NCBI RefSeq assembly: GCF_013337765.1
Contig: NZ_VBSB01000003.1
Location: 434,001 to 498,000 of the forward strand
DNA: 64,000 bases
Origin: Mycolicibacterium sphagni
Lineage (GTDB): Bacteria; Actinomycetota; Actinomycetes; Mycobacteriales; Mycobacteriaceae
Direction: 5' to 3'
Positions within the stretch are counted from its first letter, which is position 1, and every line of letters begins with the position of its first letter. Both the position numbers and the translations under genes were made by a program. This document shows, one piece after another, positions 1 to 10,578 of the stretch. Below the pieces are notes generated by a model. The model was not told the DNA's origin and ran no database searches. It saw only the letters and a program-made list of their open reading frames with translations.

Positions 1-50
1 AGGGATTTGGTGGTCGATCCTGCCCGCCGTGCGGCATGGCCGTCTGGGAG

Positions 51-1394
51 TCATCCGGAATCATCGCCCTCCTCCTTCAGTAACCGCTCCGGATGGTGTG
101 CGTCATTGACCCGTGGGGGACCGGTGCCGTCGCTCCAGGCGATTCGGCCGTCCTCGGTGACGGTCGTCGTGTACTTGCCCTCGGTCGCCATCATGTGATC
201 GCAACCGCAGCCGAAGTACAGGTTGGTCGCGTCGGTTGTGCCGCCCTCGCTCCACGGCAGCGCGTGGTGAACTTCCGAGTGATAGCCCGGCTCGAAGCAG
301 TTCGGTTTGGTACAGCCGCGATCCCTGGCGTAGCAGATGATTCGATGGTCTGCTGTCGCAAGGCGTTTGGCGCGTCCCAGGTACAGCGGGCGCGCGGAAT
401 GATTCTCGAACACCGCCAGGTAGTGGATCGCTTCGCTGGCCATCCGGATGACGTCGCTCATCGGCAGCCGGCACTTGCCGCCGGTGCGCGCCCACCCCGC
501 CGCCTGCTCCAATTCGCCCAGCGTCGTCGTCACGATCACCGTGACCGGCAGCCCGCGGTGCTGACCGAGTGCGCCTGACTCGACCCCTGCTTTCAGGCCG
601 AGTTTCAGCCCGTCGTGGCAGCGCTGTTCGGGGGTGCGGGTGTCTCGCCCGTCGGCGTCGTCGGGACGAGGTCGCCCAGGCCGTTGCGCCGCCGTCACCG
701 CCTCCACATACGCGCGGCACTCGGGATCGAGCCAGCCCGAAATCCGGCTCATCCCGTCCGGCCCCTGCCGGCCCAGCACTACGCCGCGGCGTCGCGCACG
801 ATCCTCGTCGGTGAATGTGCCATCGGGGTTGAGGCAGTCACCGATTGCCGTGCCGATCGCGGCGACGAAGTTCGAATCCTGTTCCCGCGCATGGCGAACC
901 AATGTCCGTTCCGCTGCCTCGCGATCGGCGGGCGCCACCGCGGACGGCAATCTATCGAGGGCACGACACACCGCCTCGACGTGGTCATCGCCGACATCAC
1001 CTGCATCCACGGCGGCCGCCAGGACCGGAAACTCGGGCGGCAGCGGCGGCCCGGTCAGTGACCGGCGGGCTCGAATGCGCGACGCGACCCGGAACCGTCG
1101 CTTCACCTCAGCCGCGGTCAGGCGCAACCGGCTGGCCAGCACGTCACGCACCTTGACCCCGGCAGGCTGGGTTCCGCCGTCGACCGGTTCGGCGATCTCA
1201 CCGAACATCCGCAGGGACAGGCCACGGTTCACCCGATGGTGGCGCTCCAGGCGTTCGGCCACCTCGATCCGGAAGGCATTGCCGGCCAGGTCGGTGCAGA
1301 TCGACCGCAGCCGGTTCTGGGCCGCGTCGATCACGTCGAGTTCGGCGCGGACCCCATCGTGTACCGCCTGGGCGGTGAGGGGTTCGCACGTCAT
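51..1394 (-). CDS. DUF222 / HNH endonuclease domain protein (13E12 repeat family)
   Basis: 447 residues. The N-terminal two thirds is the helical DUF222 region typical of mycobacterial 13E12-repeat proteins. The C-terminal part (about residues 355-425) carries an HNH nuclease-like core with Cys pairs (RGCTKPNCFEPGYH), then EVHHALPWSEGG and a distal CGCDHMM. It would be a metal-dependent DNA endonuclease; its cellular role is not established. The family is often multicopy and mobile-like. The ATG at 1394 is preceded by a LexA-type box and a -10-like TAGCGT only 6 nt away, so the transcript is probably leaderless and damage-inducible (inference). It is divergent from ppc. The stop is inside the window, so the gene is complete. 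Confidence 0.88.
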   Translation of the reverse strand: MTCEPLTAQAVHDGVRAELDVIDAAQNRLRSICTDLAGNAFRIEVAERLERHHRVNRGLSLRMFGEIAEPVDGGTQPAGVKVRDVLASRLRLTAAEVKRRFRVASRIRARRSLTGPPLPPEFPVLAAAVDAGDVGDDHVEAVCRALDRLPSAVAPADREAAERTLVRHAREQDSNFVAAIGTAIGDCLNPDGTFTDEDRARRRGVVLGRQGPDGMSRISGWLDPECRAYVEAVTAAQRPGRPRPDDADGRDTRTPEQRCHDGLKLGLKAGVESGALGQHRGLPVTVIVTTTLGELEQAAGWARTGGKCRLPMSDVIRMASEAIHYLAVFENHSARPLYLGRAKRLATADHRIICYARDRGCTKPNCFEPGYHSEVHHALPWSEGGTTDATNLYFGCGCDHMMATEGKYTTTVTEDGRIAWSDGTGPPRVNDAHHPERLLKEEGDDSG

Positions 1395-1406
1395 GAATCC
1401 ACGCTA

Positions 1407-1422
1407 TCGAACAAACATTCGA
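1407..1422 (-). promoter_or_regulatory. Candidate LexA (SOS) box upstream of the HNH gene
   Basis: Read on the minus strand this is TCGAAT-GTTT-GTTCGA, a near-perfect match to the mycobacterial LexA operator TCGAAC-N4-GTTCGA. It abuts a -10-like TAGCGT (1406-1401, minus) and lies 12 nt before the ATG at 1394, where a bound repressor would block the promoter. SOS boxes in front of 13E12-family genes have been described in M. tuberculosis. Binding here is inferred. Confidence 0.65.
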
Positions 1423-1524
1423 TGACAAGGGCGGAGGACTGAGGCTGTGGATGAACCCGGGTCTGTGGACAACCCCACGATCCCTCGGCCTGCAGCCCCC
1501 ACCGAGCAGCCGGATACTTGAGGG

Positions 1525-4329
1525 ATGGCTGAACTCCTCGAATCGCTGGAACCGATCGGCGCGGTCACCCGCACCAAGGTCGGGCGGGAGGCCACCGAAC
1601 CGATGCGCGAGGACATCCGGCTGCTCGGGGCGATCCTCGGCGACACCGTGCGCGAGCAGAACGGCGAAGAGGTGTTCGATCTGGTCGAGAAGGCCCGCGT
1701 CGAGTCGTTCCGGGTGCGCCGATCCGAGATCGATCGGTCCGAACTCGCCGAGCTCTTCGACGGCATCGACATCCACCAGGCCATCCCCGTGATCCGCGCG
1801 TTCACCCACTTCGCGCTGCTGGCCAACGTCGCCGAGGACATCCACCGGGAACGCCGCAGAGCTGTCCACGTCGCGGCCGGGGAACCACCGCAGAACAGCA
1901 CCCTTGCCGCCACCTACGAGAAGCTGGACGCCGCGCACCTGAAACCCGACACCGTCGCGGAGGCGCTGAAAGGTGCGTTGGTGTCACCGGTGATCACCGC
2001 CCACCCGACCGAGACCCGGCGTCGCACCGTGTTCGACACCCAGCACCGCATCACCCAGCTGATGCGGGTGCGGCTGCGCGGGCAGGACGAAACCGAGGAC
2101 GGCCAGCCGGTCGAGACCGAACTGCGCAGGCAGATCCTGACGCTGTGGCAGACCGCACTGATCCGGTTGTCCCGGTTGAAGATTCAGGATGAGATCGAGG
2201 TCGGGCTGCGGTATTACCCTGCGGCGTTCTTCGAGGTGATCCCGAAGGTGAACGCCGAGGTCCGCGACGCGCTGCGGGCCCGCTGGCCCGACACCGAACT
2301 GCTGGCCGCGCCGATCCTGCGCCCCGGCTCGTGGATCGGCGGTGACCGCGACGGCAACCCGAACGTCACCGCCGACGTGGTGCGACTGGCCACCGGGAGC
2401 GCCGCATACACCGCGCTGGGACACTATTTCGCCGAACTGACGCACCTCGAGCAGGAGCTGTCGATGTCGGCGCGGCTGGTGAAGACCACCGACGATCTGG
2501 TCGCGCTGGCCGACGCCTGCAACGAACCGGCTCGACTGGACGAGCCCTACCGACGAGCGCTGCGCGTCGTGCACGCCCGGCTGACCGCCACCGCTCACGA
2601 CATCCTCGACCGCACGCCACAGCACACTCTCGATCTCGGCATGCAGCCGTACCAGACCCCCGCCGAGCTGCGCGCCGACCTCGACGTGATCGACGCCTCG
2701 CTACGCGCGAACGGCAGTGCGTTGCTGGCCGACGATCGACTGGCTCGGCTGCGGGATGCCGTGGAGGTCTTCGGATTTCACCTCAGCAGCCTGGATATGC
2801 GGCAGAACTCCGAGGTGCACGAGGAGGTCATCGCCGAACTGCTGTCCTGGGCGGGTGTGCACGCAGATTACGCGTCGCTGTCCGAACCGGAACGTGTCCA
2901 GCTGCTGGCGGCCGAATTGACCACCCGTCGGCCACTGGTTCGCGACGACTCCGACCTGTCGGAGCTGGCTCGCAAGGAACTCGACATCGTGTTCGCCGCC
3001 GCCCGCGCCGTCAACGTGTTCGGCCCGGCCGCGGTGCCGAACTACATCATCTCGATGTGCCAGTCGGTGTCGGACATGCTGGAAGCCGCGATCCTGCTCA
3101 AAGAGGCTGGACTGCTGGATGTTTCGGCTGAGCAGGTCTACGCGCCGGTGGGAATCGTGCCGCTGTTCGAGACGATCGACGACCTCCAACGTGGTTCGGA
3201 TATCCTCGAATCGGTGCTGGACCTTCCGCTCTACCGAGCGATGGTGCACGCCCGTGGCGAGAGCCAGGAAGTCATGCTCGGCTACTCGGATTCCAACAAG
3301 GACGGCGGGTACCTTGCCGCCAACTGGGCGCTGTATCGGGCCGAACTGGATCTGGTGGAGTCGGCTCGCAAGACCGGTATCCGGCTGCGGTTGTTCCACG
3401 GTCGCGGCGGCACCGTCGGTCGCGGTGGCGGTCCGAGCTACGACGCGATCCTGGCGCAGCCGCCGGGGGCGGTGAAAGGGTCGCTGCGGCTGACCGAACA
3501 GGGTGAGATCATCGCCGCCAAGTACGCCGAGCCGCGCATCGCCCACCGCAACCTGGAGACGCTGCTGGCGGCCACACTCGAATCGACACTGCTTGACGTC
3601 GAAGGCCTTGGCGACGCGGCCGGCCCGGCGTATGACGTGCTCGACGACCTCGCCGCCCGGGCGCAGCGCGCGTACTCCGAATTAGTGCACGAGACACCGG
3701 GTTTCGTCGAGTACTTCAAGGCGTCCACGCCGGTCAGTGAGATCGGCTCACTCAACATCGGCAGCCGGCCGACGTCACGCAAACCCACCACCTCGATCGC
3801 CGACTTGCGGGCCATCCCGTGGGTGCTGGCCTGGAGCCAGTCGCGCGTCATGCTGCCCGGCTGGTACGGCACGGGTAGCGCATTCGAGGAGTGGATCGCC
3901 GATGGTCCGGAAACACCAGAGGCGCGCCTCGAGGTGCTACAGGATCTGTACGTCAAGTGGCCGTTCTTCGCCACGGTGCTGTCGAATATGGCGCAGGTGT
4001 TGGCCAAGTCCGATTTGGGTTTGGCCGCACGGTATTCCGAGCTCGTCGACGACGAGGAGCTGCGTCATAGGGTGTTCGACAAGATCGCCGCCGAACACGA
4101 GCGCACGATCCGCATGCACAAGCTGATCACCGGGCACGACGATCTGCTCGCCGACAACCCGGCGCTCGCGCGCTCGGTGTTCAACCGCTTTCCGTACCTC
4201 GAGCCGCTCAACCATCTGCAGGTCGAGCTGCTGCGCCGCTACCGGTCCGGGGACGAAGACGAGCTGGTTCAGCGGGGCATCCTGCTGACGATGAGCGGGC
4301 TGGCCTCGGCGTTGCGCAACTCGGGCTAG
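1525..4329 (+). CDS. ppc: Phosphoenolpyruvate carboxylase
   Basis: 934 residues, full family length. It carboxylates phosphoenolpyruvate with bicarbonate to oxaloacetate, an anaplerotic cytosolic reaction. Family signatures are intact: TAHPTE at residues 158-163 with the catalytic His, [12 protein letters not shown] in the middle, [10 protein letters not shown] from 586, and the glycine-rich [14 protein letters not shown] loop from 624. The C-terminus ends ALRNSG. The ATG at 1525 is the first in-frame start and fits the usual N-terminus; no strong Shine-Dalgarno is visible. It is divergent from the HNH gene, and its stop overlaps by 4 bp the stop of the convergent small secreted-protein gene. 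Confidence 0.97.
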   Translation: MAELLESLEPIGAVTRTKVGREATEPMREDIRLLGAILGDTVREQNGEEVFDLVEKARVESFRVRRSEIDRSELAELFDGIDIHQAIPVIRAFTHFALLANVAEDIHRERRRAVHVAAGEPPQNSTLAATYEKLDAAHLKPDTVAEALKGALVSPVITAHPTETRRRTVFDTQHRITQLMRVRLRGQDETEDGQPVETELRRQILTLWQTALIRLSRLKIQDEIEVGLRYYPAAFFEVIPKVNAEVRDALRARWPDTELLAAPILRPGSWIGGDRDGNPNVTADVVRLATGSAAYTALGHYFAELTHLEQELSMSARLVKTTDDLVALADACNEPARLDEPYRRALRVVHARLTATAHDILDRTPQHTLDLGMQPYQTPAELRADLDVIDASLRANGSALLADDRLARLRDAVEVFGFHLSSLDMRQNSEVHEEVIAELLSWAGVHADYASLSEPERVQLLAAELTTRRPLVRDDSDLSELARKELDIVFAAARAVNVFGPAAVPNYIISMCQSVSDMLEAAILLKEAGLLDVSAEQVYAPVGIVPLFETIDDLQRGSDILESVLDLPLYRAMVHARGESQEVMLGYSDSNKDGGYLAANWALYRAELDLVESARKTGIRLRLFHGRGGTVGRGGGPSYDAILAQPPGAVKGSLRLTEQGEIIAAKYAEPRIAHRNLETLLAATLESTLLDVEGLGDAAGPAYDVLDDLAARAQRAYSELVHETPGFVEYFKASTPVSEIGSLNIGSRPTSRKPTTSIADLRAIPWVLAWSQSRVMLPGWYGTGSAFEEWIADGPETPEARLEVLQDLYVKWPFFATVLSNMAQVLAKSDLGLAARYSELVDDEELRHRVFDKIAAEHERTIRMHKLITGHDDLLADNPALARSVFNRFPYLEPLNHLQVELLRRYRSGDEDELVQRGILLTMSGLASALRNSG

Positions 4330-4559
4330 TTCAGCCAGGTGGCCCAGGGGACGTAGACCATCGCTGGCCGCGCGTACGTATCGGGCGTCACGACGATCTC
4401 GGTATTGGGATGCGTGCCGTAGGAGCTGCCGCCCGGAGAGTTGTAGGTCGAGGCATCGGCGCCGGCTGGTCCGGCCAACGTCAGTGCACCGCCGGCGACA
4501 GCGGCTGCGATGGCGGGCGCGGCGAGGAGTCCTGCGAGGCGGTTCTTGATCGTCATCAT
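4326..4559 (-). CDS. Small secreted protein, unknown function
   Basis: 77 residues from tandem ATGs at 4559/4556; I prefer this to a 127-residue frame starting at 4709 because the hydrophobic signal begins right after MMTIKNR. Residues 8-34 form an Ala/Gly/Leu-rich signal peptide with a likely cleavage near AGADA (about residue 34). The mature part is only about 40 residues and rich in Ser, Gly, Thr and Pro, ending [10 protein letters not shown]. This architecture is common among mycobacterial small exported proteins. I recognise no domain. It converges on ppc with a 4 bp stop-stop overlap. It has no clear Shine-Dalgarno, and the start is uncertain. Confidence 0.6.
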   Translation of the reverse strand: MMTIKNRLAGLLAAPAIAAAVAGGALTLAGPAGADASTYNSPGGSSYGTHPNTEIVVTPDTYARPAMVYVPWATWLN

Positions 4560-4677
4560 GATAGTCAATCTGCCGTAACCAGCGGCGACAGTCGATCGGG
4601 CGGTCAGCCTATTTTCGACGTCCCCCGATCGGTGGACACATGGGAACCGAAAGCCGCGAACGGACGTCGAAACCGTT

Positions 4678-4797
4678 ATGACACAACCCGACTGCTCGCT
4701 GGAGAACACCGCCGAACTGATCGGACCGCTGCCGCCGGTCGCCCCGCCCGTGCTGGCGGACTGGTCGGTCGCCGATCCCGACGACGGCTGGTGGTGA
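4678..4797 (+). CDS. Possible 39-residue small protein
   Basis: An ATG frame with GC-biased third positions encodes 39 residues (start MTQPDCSLENTAEL, end DPDDGWW). It sits divergent from the small secreted protein and upstream of the MBL-fold gene. It is proline-rich and acidic with a C-terminal Trp-Trp and one Cys. No ribosome binding site or domain is recognisable, and it may be spurious or a gene remnant. Confidence 0.2.
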   Translation: MTQPDCSLENTAELIGPLPPVAPPVLADWSVADPDDGWW

Positions 4798-4843
4798 GCC
4801 GCCGGGGCTGATCGCGGGCATTGAAGCCGATCCCCGATGGTGC

Positions 4844-4849
4844 TATTTT
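4844..4849 (+). promoter_or_regulatory. Extended -10 promoter element for the MBL-fold gene
   Basis: TGC-TATTTT is an extended -10 (TGN-TANNNT). Transcription from about 4856 would give an 80 nt leader before the Shine-Dalgarno-led ATG at 4937. No clear -35 was needed for this call. Confidence 0.4.
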
Positions 4850-4936
4850 CTGACCTTGTTGGTGCGCGTCAGCGCATCCCCCGGACGAGATGTGCGCCGT
4901 ACCCGGCTTGTCAAGACGACGCACCTTGGAGGGTTG

Positions 4937-5809
4937 ATGTCTGACGTTGCCGAGCACGATGCCCCTGTAGCCCAGCCCATCGACGTCACGTGGATACACG
5001 GCTCGGTTTCTTCGAAGCACAACACCGATCCTGACGTGCAGGTCTTCTGGTACGACGCGGATACGGTCATCCTGCGACAGAACAAGGCGATCGACTACGA
5101 AGCACCATTCATGTTTCTGTTGTTCGGCCAAAGCCGTGTGCTCCTGCTGGACACCGGCGCTACCGGCTCACAGGACTTCTTCCCTCTGCGCACGATCGTC
5201 GACGACCTGATCGCTTCGTGGCGGGAGCGGAACGACTGCGGCGGAATCCATTACGAGCTGCTCGTCCTGCACACGCACTCGCACGGTGATCACGTCGCCG
5301 GAGACAACCAGTTCGCCGATCGGCCCGACACCACGCTGATATCCGCCGACAAGGAACCGGCATGGCGCTACTTCGGTTTCGATCGCGATCCCGACGCCGT
5401 GGTAACCATCGATCTGGGGCAACGCGCGCTCGACGTCCTCGCCACGCCGGGCCACGACCCCTCTGCTGTGACGTTCTACGACCGACGTAGCGGCATTCTC
5501 TTCACCGGCGATACGGTCTATCGAGGCCGTCTCTATATCGTTGACTGGCAAGCGTTTACGAACAGCATCGACCGTCTCGTCGACTTCTGTGCATCTCACA
5601 CAATCACCCACGTCATCGGTTGCCATATCGAAATGACCAGGACGGCAGGTGTTGACTACCCGGTGATGACGACCTACCAGCCCGACGAGCCACCGTTGGA
5701 GATGTCTGTCGAGCATCTGCGCGCGGTCCAAGCGGCGCTGCGTGAGGCCGGCCCGGAACCGGTCAGGTATGTCTGCGACGACTTCATCCTCTGGCCCGAA
5801 GACCCTTAG
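4937..5809 (+). CDS. MBL-fold metallo-hydrolase
   Basis: 290 residues. It shows the metallo-beta-lactamase fold: LLLDTGATG strand-turn, then the zinc motif HTHSHGDH with H114, H116, D118 and H119 in HxHxDH spacing, then TPGHDPSAVTFYD and FTGDTVYRG supplying further metal ligands. It is probably a hydrolase or lactonase with a binuclear zinc site; the substrate cannot be read from the sequence. The ATG at 4937 follows GGAGGG (4928-4933) with ideal spacing, so I prefer it over an upstream in-frame TTG at 4856. It converges on the coiled-coil gene of the pentose-phosphate operon, 19 bp stop to stop, with no terminator-like hairpin between. Confidence 0.85.
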   Translation: MSDVAEHDAPVAQPIDVTWIHGSVSSKHNTDPDVQVFWYDADTVILRQNKAIDYEAPFMFLLFGQSRVLLLDTGATGSQDFFPLRTIVDDLIASWRERNDCGGIHYELLVLHTHSHGDHVAGDNQFADRPDTTLISADKEPAWRYFGFDRDPDAVVTIDLGQRALDVLATPGHDPSAVTFYDRRSGILFTGDTVYRGRLYIVDWQAFTNSIDRLVDFCASHTITHVIGCHIEMTRTAGVDYPVMTTYQPDEPPLEMSVEHLRAVQAALREAGPEPVRYVCDDFILWPEDP

Positions 5810-5828
5810 CCGGCAGACACCCGCGCAG

Positions 5829-6215
5829 CTACCGTCCCGCGCGACGCACCGCGTTGATCGCCCCGCGCACCGCGGACTCGGTGGCGGCAAGTGGCGACAA
5901 CACCGCCTCGCCGATGCCGACGATGCGCTCGACCCGCGCGACGATGCCTTCCATCCGCTCGACTACCGCATCCAGCCTGGGCGCCAGTTCGTCGATGCGG
6001 CCCAGCGTGGAGTTGAACACGCCCAGGGTCTCCTCGAAGTACTCGAGGGTGCCGTTCATCCCGCTCATCGTCGTGTTGAGATCGGTGAGGGCCTCGCTCA
6101 TTCCGGTGAGGATGGTGTCGAGCTGGTCGACGGTGACATCGGCGTTGAGCGCCGCCTGCGCCAGCGTCTTGAACCGGTCGCGACCAGTGCGGGGCGGTGG
6201 CGGCTTGTCAACCAT
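5829..6215 (-). CDS. Small coiled-coil protein at the end of the pentose-phosphate operon (Rv1444c-like)
   Basis: 128 residues from the ATG at 6215 (MVDKPPPPRTG). After a Pro-rich N-terminus, residues 20-110 are a run of amphipathic heptad-like helices (DQLDTILTGMSEALTDLN, RIDELAPRLDAVVERMEGIV), predicted coiled coil without enzymatic motifs. The gene begins 4 nt after the pgl stop, so it is the last gene of tkt-tal-zwf-opcA-pgl. The same neighbour exists in M. tuberculosis (Rv1444c, unknown function). A scaffold role is possible but only inferred from position. Confidence 0.75.
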   Translation of the reverse strand: MVDKPPPPRTGRDRFKTLAQAALNADVTVDQLDTILTGMSEALTDLNTTMSGMNGTLEYFEETLGVFNSTLGRIDELAPRLDAVVERMEGIVARVERIVGIGEAVLSPLAATESAVRGAINAVRRAGR

Positions 6216-6219
6216 GGGC

Positions 6220-6963
6220 TTAGTCTTGCAGCTTGCTCGCTGCCTGGGTGTCGAGAAGCCAAACCGTGGCCTCTTCGCCGACCGCACCGGCCGCGGGCAC
6301 GTCATCCGGGCTGGCGCCACCGATGGCCTCCGCGACGGCATCGGCCTTGGCCGCACCCGATACCACCAGCCACACTTCGCGCGACCGCCTGACAGCGGGC
6401 AGCGTCAGCGTGATCCGCCGGGGCGGCGGCTTGGGGGAGTCCTCGACGCCGACGACGAAACGGGTGCCCTCCGCGACGGCCGGGGTGTGCGGGAACAGCG
6501 AGTTGATATGCCCTTCGCCGCCCATCCCGAGCAGATGCACATCGAACGCAGGCGTGGGTTCACCTTGCTTGGCGGTGGCAGCCAGCACACCCTCGTAGGC
6601 CAGCGCCGCGGCATCCAGATCGTCGCCGAACTCGCCGTCGCTGGCGGCCATCGGGTGCACATTGCCCGCCGGGATGGCGACGTGATCGAGGAGCGCCTCG
6701 CGGGCCTGCTTGTCATTGCGCTCGGCGTCATCGGCAGGCACAAAGCGATCGTCACCCCAGAAGATGTGCACCTTGGACCAGTCGATCGCCTCGTCGTGCG
6801 CGCCGACGTGCTTGAGCAGGCCGATACCCGTTCCGCCGCCGGTCAATACGATGAACGCCTGCCCACGCGCCGCGATCGCGGACGTGATCGACTCGACCAG
6901 CCGGTCACCGACGGCCGTCACCAAAGCTTCGGTGTCGGGGTACGTCTCGACGATGCGGGTCAT
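6220..6963 (-). CDS. pgl: 6-phosphogluconolactonase
   Basis: 247 residues, the usual length. It hydrolyses 6-phosphogluconolactone to 6-phosphogluconate, second step of the oxidative pentose-phosphate pathway. Family signatures: [12 protein letters not shown] near the N-terminus, [12 protein letters not shown] in the middle, and [19 protein letters not shown] with the catalytic His. The start ATG (6963) overlaps the opcA stop as ATGA, so longer in-frame upstream sequence is not used. It lies between opcA and the coiled-coil protein, directly downstream of the enzyme that makes its substrate. Confidence 0.96.
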   Translation of the reverse strand: MTRIVETYPDTEALVTAVGDRLVESITSAIAARGQAFIVLTGGGTGIGLLKHVGAHDEAIDWSKVHIFWGDDRFVPADDAERNDKQAREALLDHVAIPAGNVHPMAASDGEFGDDLDAAALAYEGVLAATAKQGEPTPAFDVHLLGMGGEGHINSLFPHTPAVAEGTRFVVGVEDSPKPPPRRITLTLPAVRRSREVWLVVSGAAKADAVAEAIGGASPDDVPAAGAVGEEATVWLLDTQAASKLQD

Positions 6964-7871
6964 ACGTACTGCACCTTGTCGATACCGACCAGCGCCTCGT
7001 GGTAGATCTCGTCGGCGTCGAGCCTGCGAAGATCTTCGGCCAGGCACTCGCGGGTCTCCCGCCGCGGCAGCGGCAGCAAGGCCTCCGGGCGCGCGGTGCG
7101 GGTCAGGGTGGCGGTGACGCCTTCCTGTGGCCTGCTCAGCGTCACCGTCTCCGACGGGCGCACCAACTCGACCTTCAGATCGCCGACCGCGCGCTTCACC
7201 GTGCCGTCGATGCGGCTGGCCAGCCAGCCCGCCAAAACATCCAGGGCCGGTTCGTCTTTCAGTCCGGATACGACCACCGACGTGATCGGCTCGTACGGCG
7301 GTTGATCCATCGCCGACGCCAGCAGTGCCCGCCAGTAGGTGATCCGGCTCCAGGCGAGGTCGGTGTCACCGTCGGTGTAGCCCCGCAGCCGGCTCTTGAT
7401 CGCCGCCAGCGGGTCCTCCGCTGCAGTCGCGTCGGTGATCCGGCGAATAGCCAAGCGGCCCAACGTATCCTCGGCGGGAACCGCAGGCGCAGTACCCGGC
7501 CACCAGGCCACCACCGGGGTGTCCGGCAGCAGGAACGGCAGCACCACGCTGTTGGCGTGGTTGGCCAGCGGCCCGGAGATTCGCAGCACCACCACTTCGC
7601 CGGCCCCGGCATCGGCGCCCACCCGCAACTGACCGTCCAGCCGCGCATCGGTGGCCAGCCGGTCGTCGGGCACCACGACGATAATGCGGCACGGGTGTTC
7701 GCGGCTGGCCGACACCGCGGCCTCGATGGCGTCCTCCACCAGGTCCTCGGTGTCGGGCGCGATCACCAGCGTCAGCACCCGGCCCAGGGTGATCGCCCCG
7801 CCCTCCTCGCGCAGCGAGGTGATCTTCTTGTTGAGGGCATTGGTCGTCGTGTCAGGCAGATCGACAATCAT
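6960..7871 (-). CDS. opcA: Glucose-6-phosphate dehydrogenase assembly/activator protein OpcA
   Basis: 303 residues. OpcA proteins bind and allosterically activate glucose-6-phosphate dehydrogenase in cyanobacteria and actinobacteria; they have no catalytic motif. The sequence begins [17 protein letters not shown], contains the conserved [27 protein letters not shown] and [11 protein letters not shown] blocks, and ends VGIDKVQYV. The ATG at 7871 overlaps the zwf stop (ATGA), and the opcA stop overlaps the pgl start in the same way, indicating translational coupling. A start 12 nt upstream is possible but would break the ATGA junction. Confidence 0.95.
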   Translation of the reverse strand: MIVDLPDTTTNALNKKITSLREEGGAITLGRVLTLVIAPDTEDLVEDAIEAAVSASREHPCRIIVVVPDDRLATDARLDGQLRVGADAGAGEVVVLRISGPLANHANSVVLPFLLPDTPVVAWWPGTAPAVPAEDTLGRLAIRRITDATAAEDPLAAIKSRLRGYTDGDTDLAWSRITYWRALLASAMDQPPYEPITSVVVSGLKDEPALDVLAGWLASRIDGTVKRAVGDLKVELVRPSETVTLSRPQEGVTATLTRTARPEALLPLPRRETRECLAEDLRRLDADEIYHEALVGIDKVQYV

Positions 7872-9433
7872 GGCCTTCTCCATTCCCGGCCGGACCGCTG
7901 CAGCACCTCGAATGCCGAGTCCGGACCCCAGGTGCCCGATTCGTAGGGATCAGGCTTGCCGTGAGTTGCCCAGTGGTCCAGCACCGGATCGAGGATCTCC
8001 CAAGACAATTCGACCTCGGCGTTGACCGGGAACAGCGACGGCTCGCCGAGCAGCACGTCGAGGATCAGCCGCTCGTAGGCCTCCGGTGAATCCTCGGCGA
8101 ACGCCGAGCCGTAGGAGAAGTCCATGTTGACGTCGCGGACCTCCATCGCGCTACCCGGGACCTTCGACCCGAACCGCAGCGTGATGCCCTCGTCGGGCTG
8201 AACGCGGATCACCAAGGCGTTCTTGCCCAATTCCTCGGTCATGGTCGCGTCGAACGGCAGATGCGGCGCCCGCTTGAACACCAGAGCGATCTCGGTGACC
8301 CTGCGGCCCAACCGCTTTCCGGTCCGCAGATAGAACGGCACTCCGGCCCATCGCCGGGTGTCGACCTCCAGGGTGATCGCGGCGAACGTCTCGGTGGTGG
8401 ACGTCTTGGAGAACCCCTCCTCGTCGAGCAGGCCGACGACTTTCTCGCCGCCCTGCCAACCGGAGGTGTACTGACCGCGCGAGGACGTCAGATCCAGCGG
8501 TTTGGCCAGCGACGTGGCCGAGAGCACCTTGATCTTCTCGGCCGTCACCTCATGCGGATGGAAGCTGACCGGCTCTTCCATCGCGGTCAGCGCGAGCAGC
8601 TGGATCAGGTGGTTCTGGATGACGTCGCGCGCCGCACCGATCCCGTCGTAATAGCCGCCGCGGCCACCGAGGCCGATGTCCTCGGCCATCGTGATCTGCA
8701 CGCTGTCGACATAGTGGCTGTTCCAGATCGGCTCGAACAGCTCGTTGGCGAAGCGCAGCGCCATGATGTTCTGCACCGTCTCCTTGCCGAGATAGTGGTC
8801 GATGCGGAAGACCGACTCCTCGGGGAACACGCTGTTGACGACCTTGTTGAGCTCGATGGCGCTCTGCAGGTCGTGGCCGAACGGCTTCTCGATCACCACC
8901 CGGCTCCAGCGGCCGTCCTGCTGGCGGGCCAGCTCGGACTTCTTCAGCTCCTCGCACACCACCGGGAACGCATTCGGCGGAATCGACAGGTAGAAGGCAT
9001 GATTGCCACCGGTACCGCGCTCGACGTCGAGCTTCTCCAGCGTTTCGGACAGCCGGGTGAACGACGCGGGATCGTCGAATGTGCCCTGGACGAAGCGGAA
9101 CCCCTCGGCCAGCCGATCCCACACCTCCTGGCGGAACGGGGTGCGAGCATGCTGGCAGACCGCGTCGTGGACGATGTCGCCGAAATCCTCGTCCTTCCAG
9201 TCCCGTCGGGCGAACCCGACGAGGGAGAACGACGGCGGCAGCAGGCCGCGGTTGGCCAGGTCGTAGATCGCGGGCATCAGCTTCTTGCGCGCGAGATCGC
9301 CTGTCACACCGAAGATCACCACGGCGCACGGCCCGGCGATCCTCGGCATCCGTTTGTCGCGCTTGTCGCGCAGCGGGTTGTGCCACGAGTCAGGCGCCGG
9401 CGTTACCAGCCCGGGTACCGGACGGCCCGTCAT
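7868..9433 (-). CDS. zwf: Glucose-6-phosphate 1-dehydrogenase
   Basis: 521 residues. It oxidises glucose-6-phosphate to 6-phosphogluconolactone with NAD(P)+. The nucleotide-binding fingerprint [10 protein letters not shown] lies at residues 42-51. The substrate and catalytic motif [13 protein letters not shown] is intact, with EKPFGHD just before it. The C-terminus holds [10 protein letters not shown] and [11 protein letters not shown]. Start ATG 9433 overlaps the tal stop (ATGA). The order tal-zwf-opcA-pgl places the enzyme beside its activator and next-step enzyme. In-frame sequence upstream of 9433 lies inside tal and was excluded. Confidence 0.97.
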   Translation of the reverse strand: MTGRPVPGLVTPAPDSWHNPLRDKRDKRMPRIAGPCAVVIFGVTGDLARKKLMPAIYDLANRGLLPPSFSLVGFARRDWKDEDFGDIVHDAVCQHARTPFRQEVWDRLAEGFRFVQGTFDDPASFTRLSETLEKLDVERGTGGNHAFYLSIPPNAFPVVCEELKKSELARQQDGRWSRVVIEKPFGHDLQSAIELNKVVNSVFPEESVFRIDHYLGKETVQNIMALRFANELFEPIWNSHYVDSVQITMAEDIGLGGRGGYYDGIGAARDVIQNHLIQLLALTAMEEPVSFHPHEVTAEKIKVLSATSLAKPLDLTSSRGQYTSGWQGGEKVVGLLDEEGFSKTSTTETFAAITLEVDTRRWAGVPFYLRTGKRLGRRVTEIALVFKRAPHLPFDATMTEELGKNALVIRVQPDEGITLRFGSKVPGSAMEVRDVNMDFSYGSAFAEDSPEAYERLILDVLLGEPSLFPVNAEVELSWEILDPVLDHWATHGKPDPYESGTWGPDSAFEVLQRSGREWRRP

Positions 9434-10548
9434 TTGGCCGCGGCGTCGAGCTGTTCTTGGGTCGCGTCGAGCAGTTCCTGCCACGACTTCTCGAACTTGT
9501 CCACGCCCTCGTCCTCAAGGACCACGAACACGTCGGTCAGGTCGATGCCGACGGCACTAAGCTTGTCGAACACCTCCTGGGCGGCTGCGCCGGTACCGGT
9601 GATGGTGTCGCCGGTGACTACGCCGTGGTCGGCGACCGCGTCAATCGTCTTCTCCGGCATGGTGTTCACGGTGTTGGGGGCGACCAGCTCGGTGACGTAG
9701 AGGGTGTCGGAGTAGTCGGGGTTCTTGACACCGGTCGACGCCCACAGCGGCCGCTGCACCAGGGCACCCGCCTCGGCCAGCGCGCCGAAGCGCTCACCGC
9801 CGACGAACACCTCCTCGTAGGCCGCGTAGGCCAGCCGCGCATTGGCCACGCCGGCCTGCCCGCGCAGCGCCAGCGCCTCGTCGGAACCGATGGCCTCCAA
9901 CCGCTTGTCGATCTCGGTGTCCACCCGGGACACGAAAAACGAAGCGACCGAATGGATCTTGGACAGGTCGTGACCGGCCTGCTTGGCGGCTTCCAGCCCA
10001 GCCAGGTAGGCGTCGATGACCTCGCGGTGGCGGTCCACCGAGAAGATGAGCGTCACGTTGACCGAAATGCCCTCGGCCAGAACCGCGGTGATCGCGGGCA
10101 GGCCTGCCTTGGTGGCGGGGATCTTGATCAGCAGGTTCGGCCGGTCGACGATCTTCCACAGCTCGATGGCCTGCAGCACGGTCTTGTCGGTGTCGTGTGC
10201 CAGCCGTGGATCGACCTCGATCGAGACCCGCCCGTCGATACCGTCGGAGGACTCCCACTGCGGACGCAGGACGTCGCAGGCCTCGCGGACGTCGTCGGTG
10301 GTGACGGTGCGGATGGTGGCGTCCACATCGGCGCCGCGCTCGGCGAGCTCGGAAACCTGTGCGTCGTAGGCATCGCCGTGCGAGAGCGCGGCCTGGAAGA
10401 TCGACGGGTTGGTGGTCACACCGACCACGCTGCGGGTGTCGATCAGCTCCTGCAGGTTGCCGGTCTTCAGCCGGGTCCGGGATAGATCATCGAGCCAGAC
10501 GGACACGCCGGCGGCGGCCAGCGCCGCGAGATTGGGATTCTGCGCCAT
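9430..10548 (-). CDS. tal: Transaldolase
   Basis: 372 residues, the length of the actinobacterial TalB-like class. It transfers a dihydroxyacetone unit between sugar phosphates in the non-oxidative pentose-phosphate pathway. The N-terminal [11 protein letters not shown] and [13 protein letters not shown] are conserved. The Schiff-base lysine lies in [26 protein letters not shown] is the C-terminal barrel segment. It begins 30 nt after the tkt stop, and its own stop overlaps the zwf ATG. Long frames on the opposite strand through this gene are shadows. Confidence 0.97.
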   Translation of the reverse strand: MAQNPNLAALAAAGVSVWLDDLSRTRLKTGNLQELIDTRSVVGVTTNPSIFQAALSHGDAYDAQVSELAERGADVDATIRTVTTDDVREACDVLRPQWESSDGIDGRVSIEVDPRLAHDTDKTVLQAIELWKIVDRPNLLIKIPATKAGLPAITAVLAEGISVNVTLIFSVDRHREVIDAYLAGLEAAKQAGHDLSKIHSVASFFVSRVDTEIDKRLEAIGSDEALALRGQAGVANARLAYAAYEEVFVGGERFGALAEAGALVQRPLWASTGVKNPDYSDTLYVTELVAPNTVNTMPEKTIDAVADHGVVTGDTITGTGAAAQEVFDKLSAVGIDLTDVFVVLEDEGVDKFEKSWQELLDATQEQLDAAAK

Positions 10549-10578
10549 GACGGATGCCTCTCGTTGTATGTCGGGTGA

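Noticed and set aside
51..1394. HNH gene as part of a restriction or anti-phage island
   Set aside because: Its neighbours are housekeeping genes and it belongs to the common 13E12 family; no methylase, helicase or other defence partner is adjacent.
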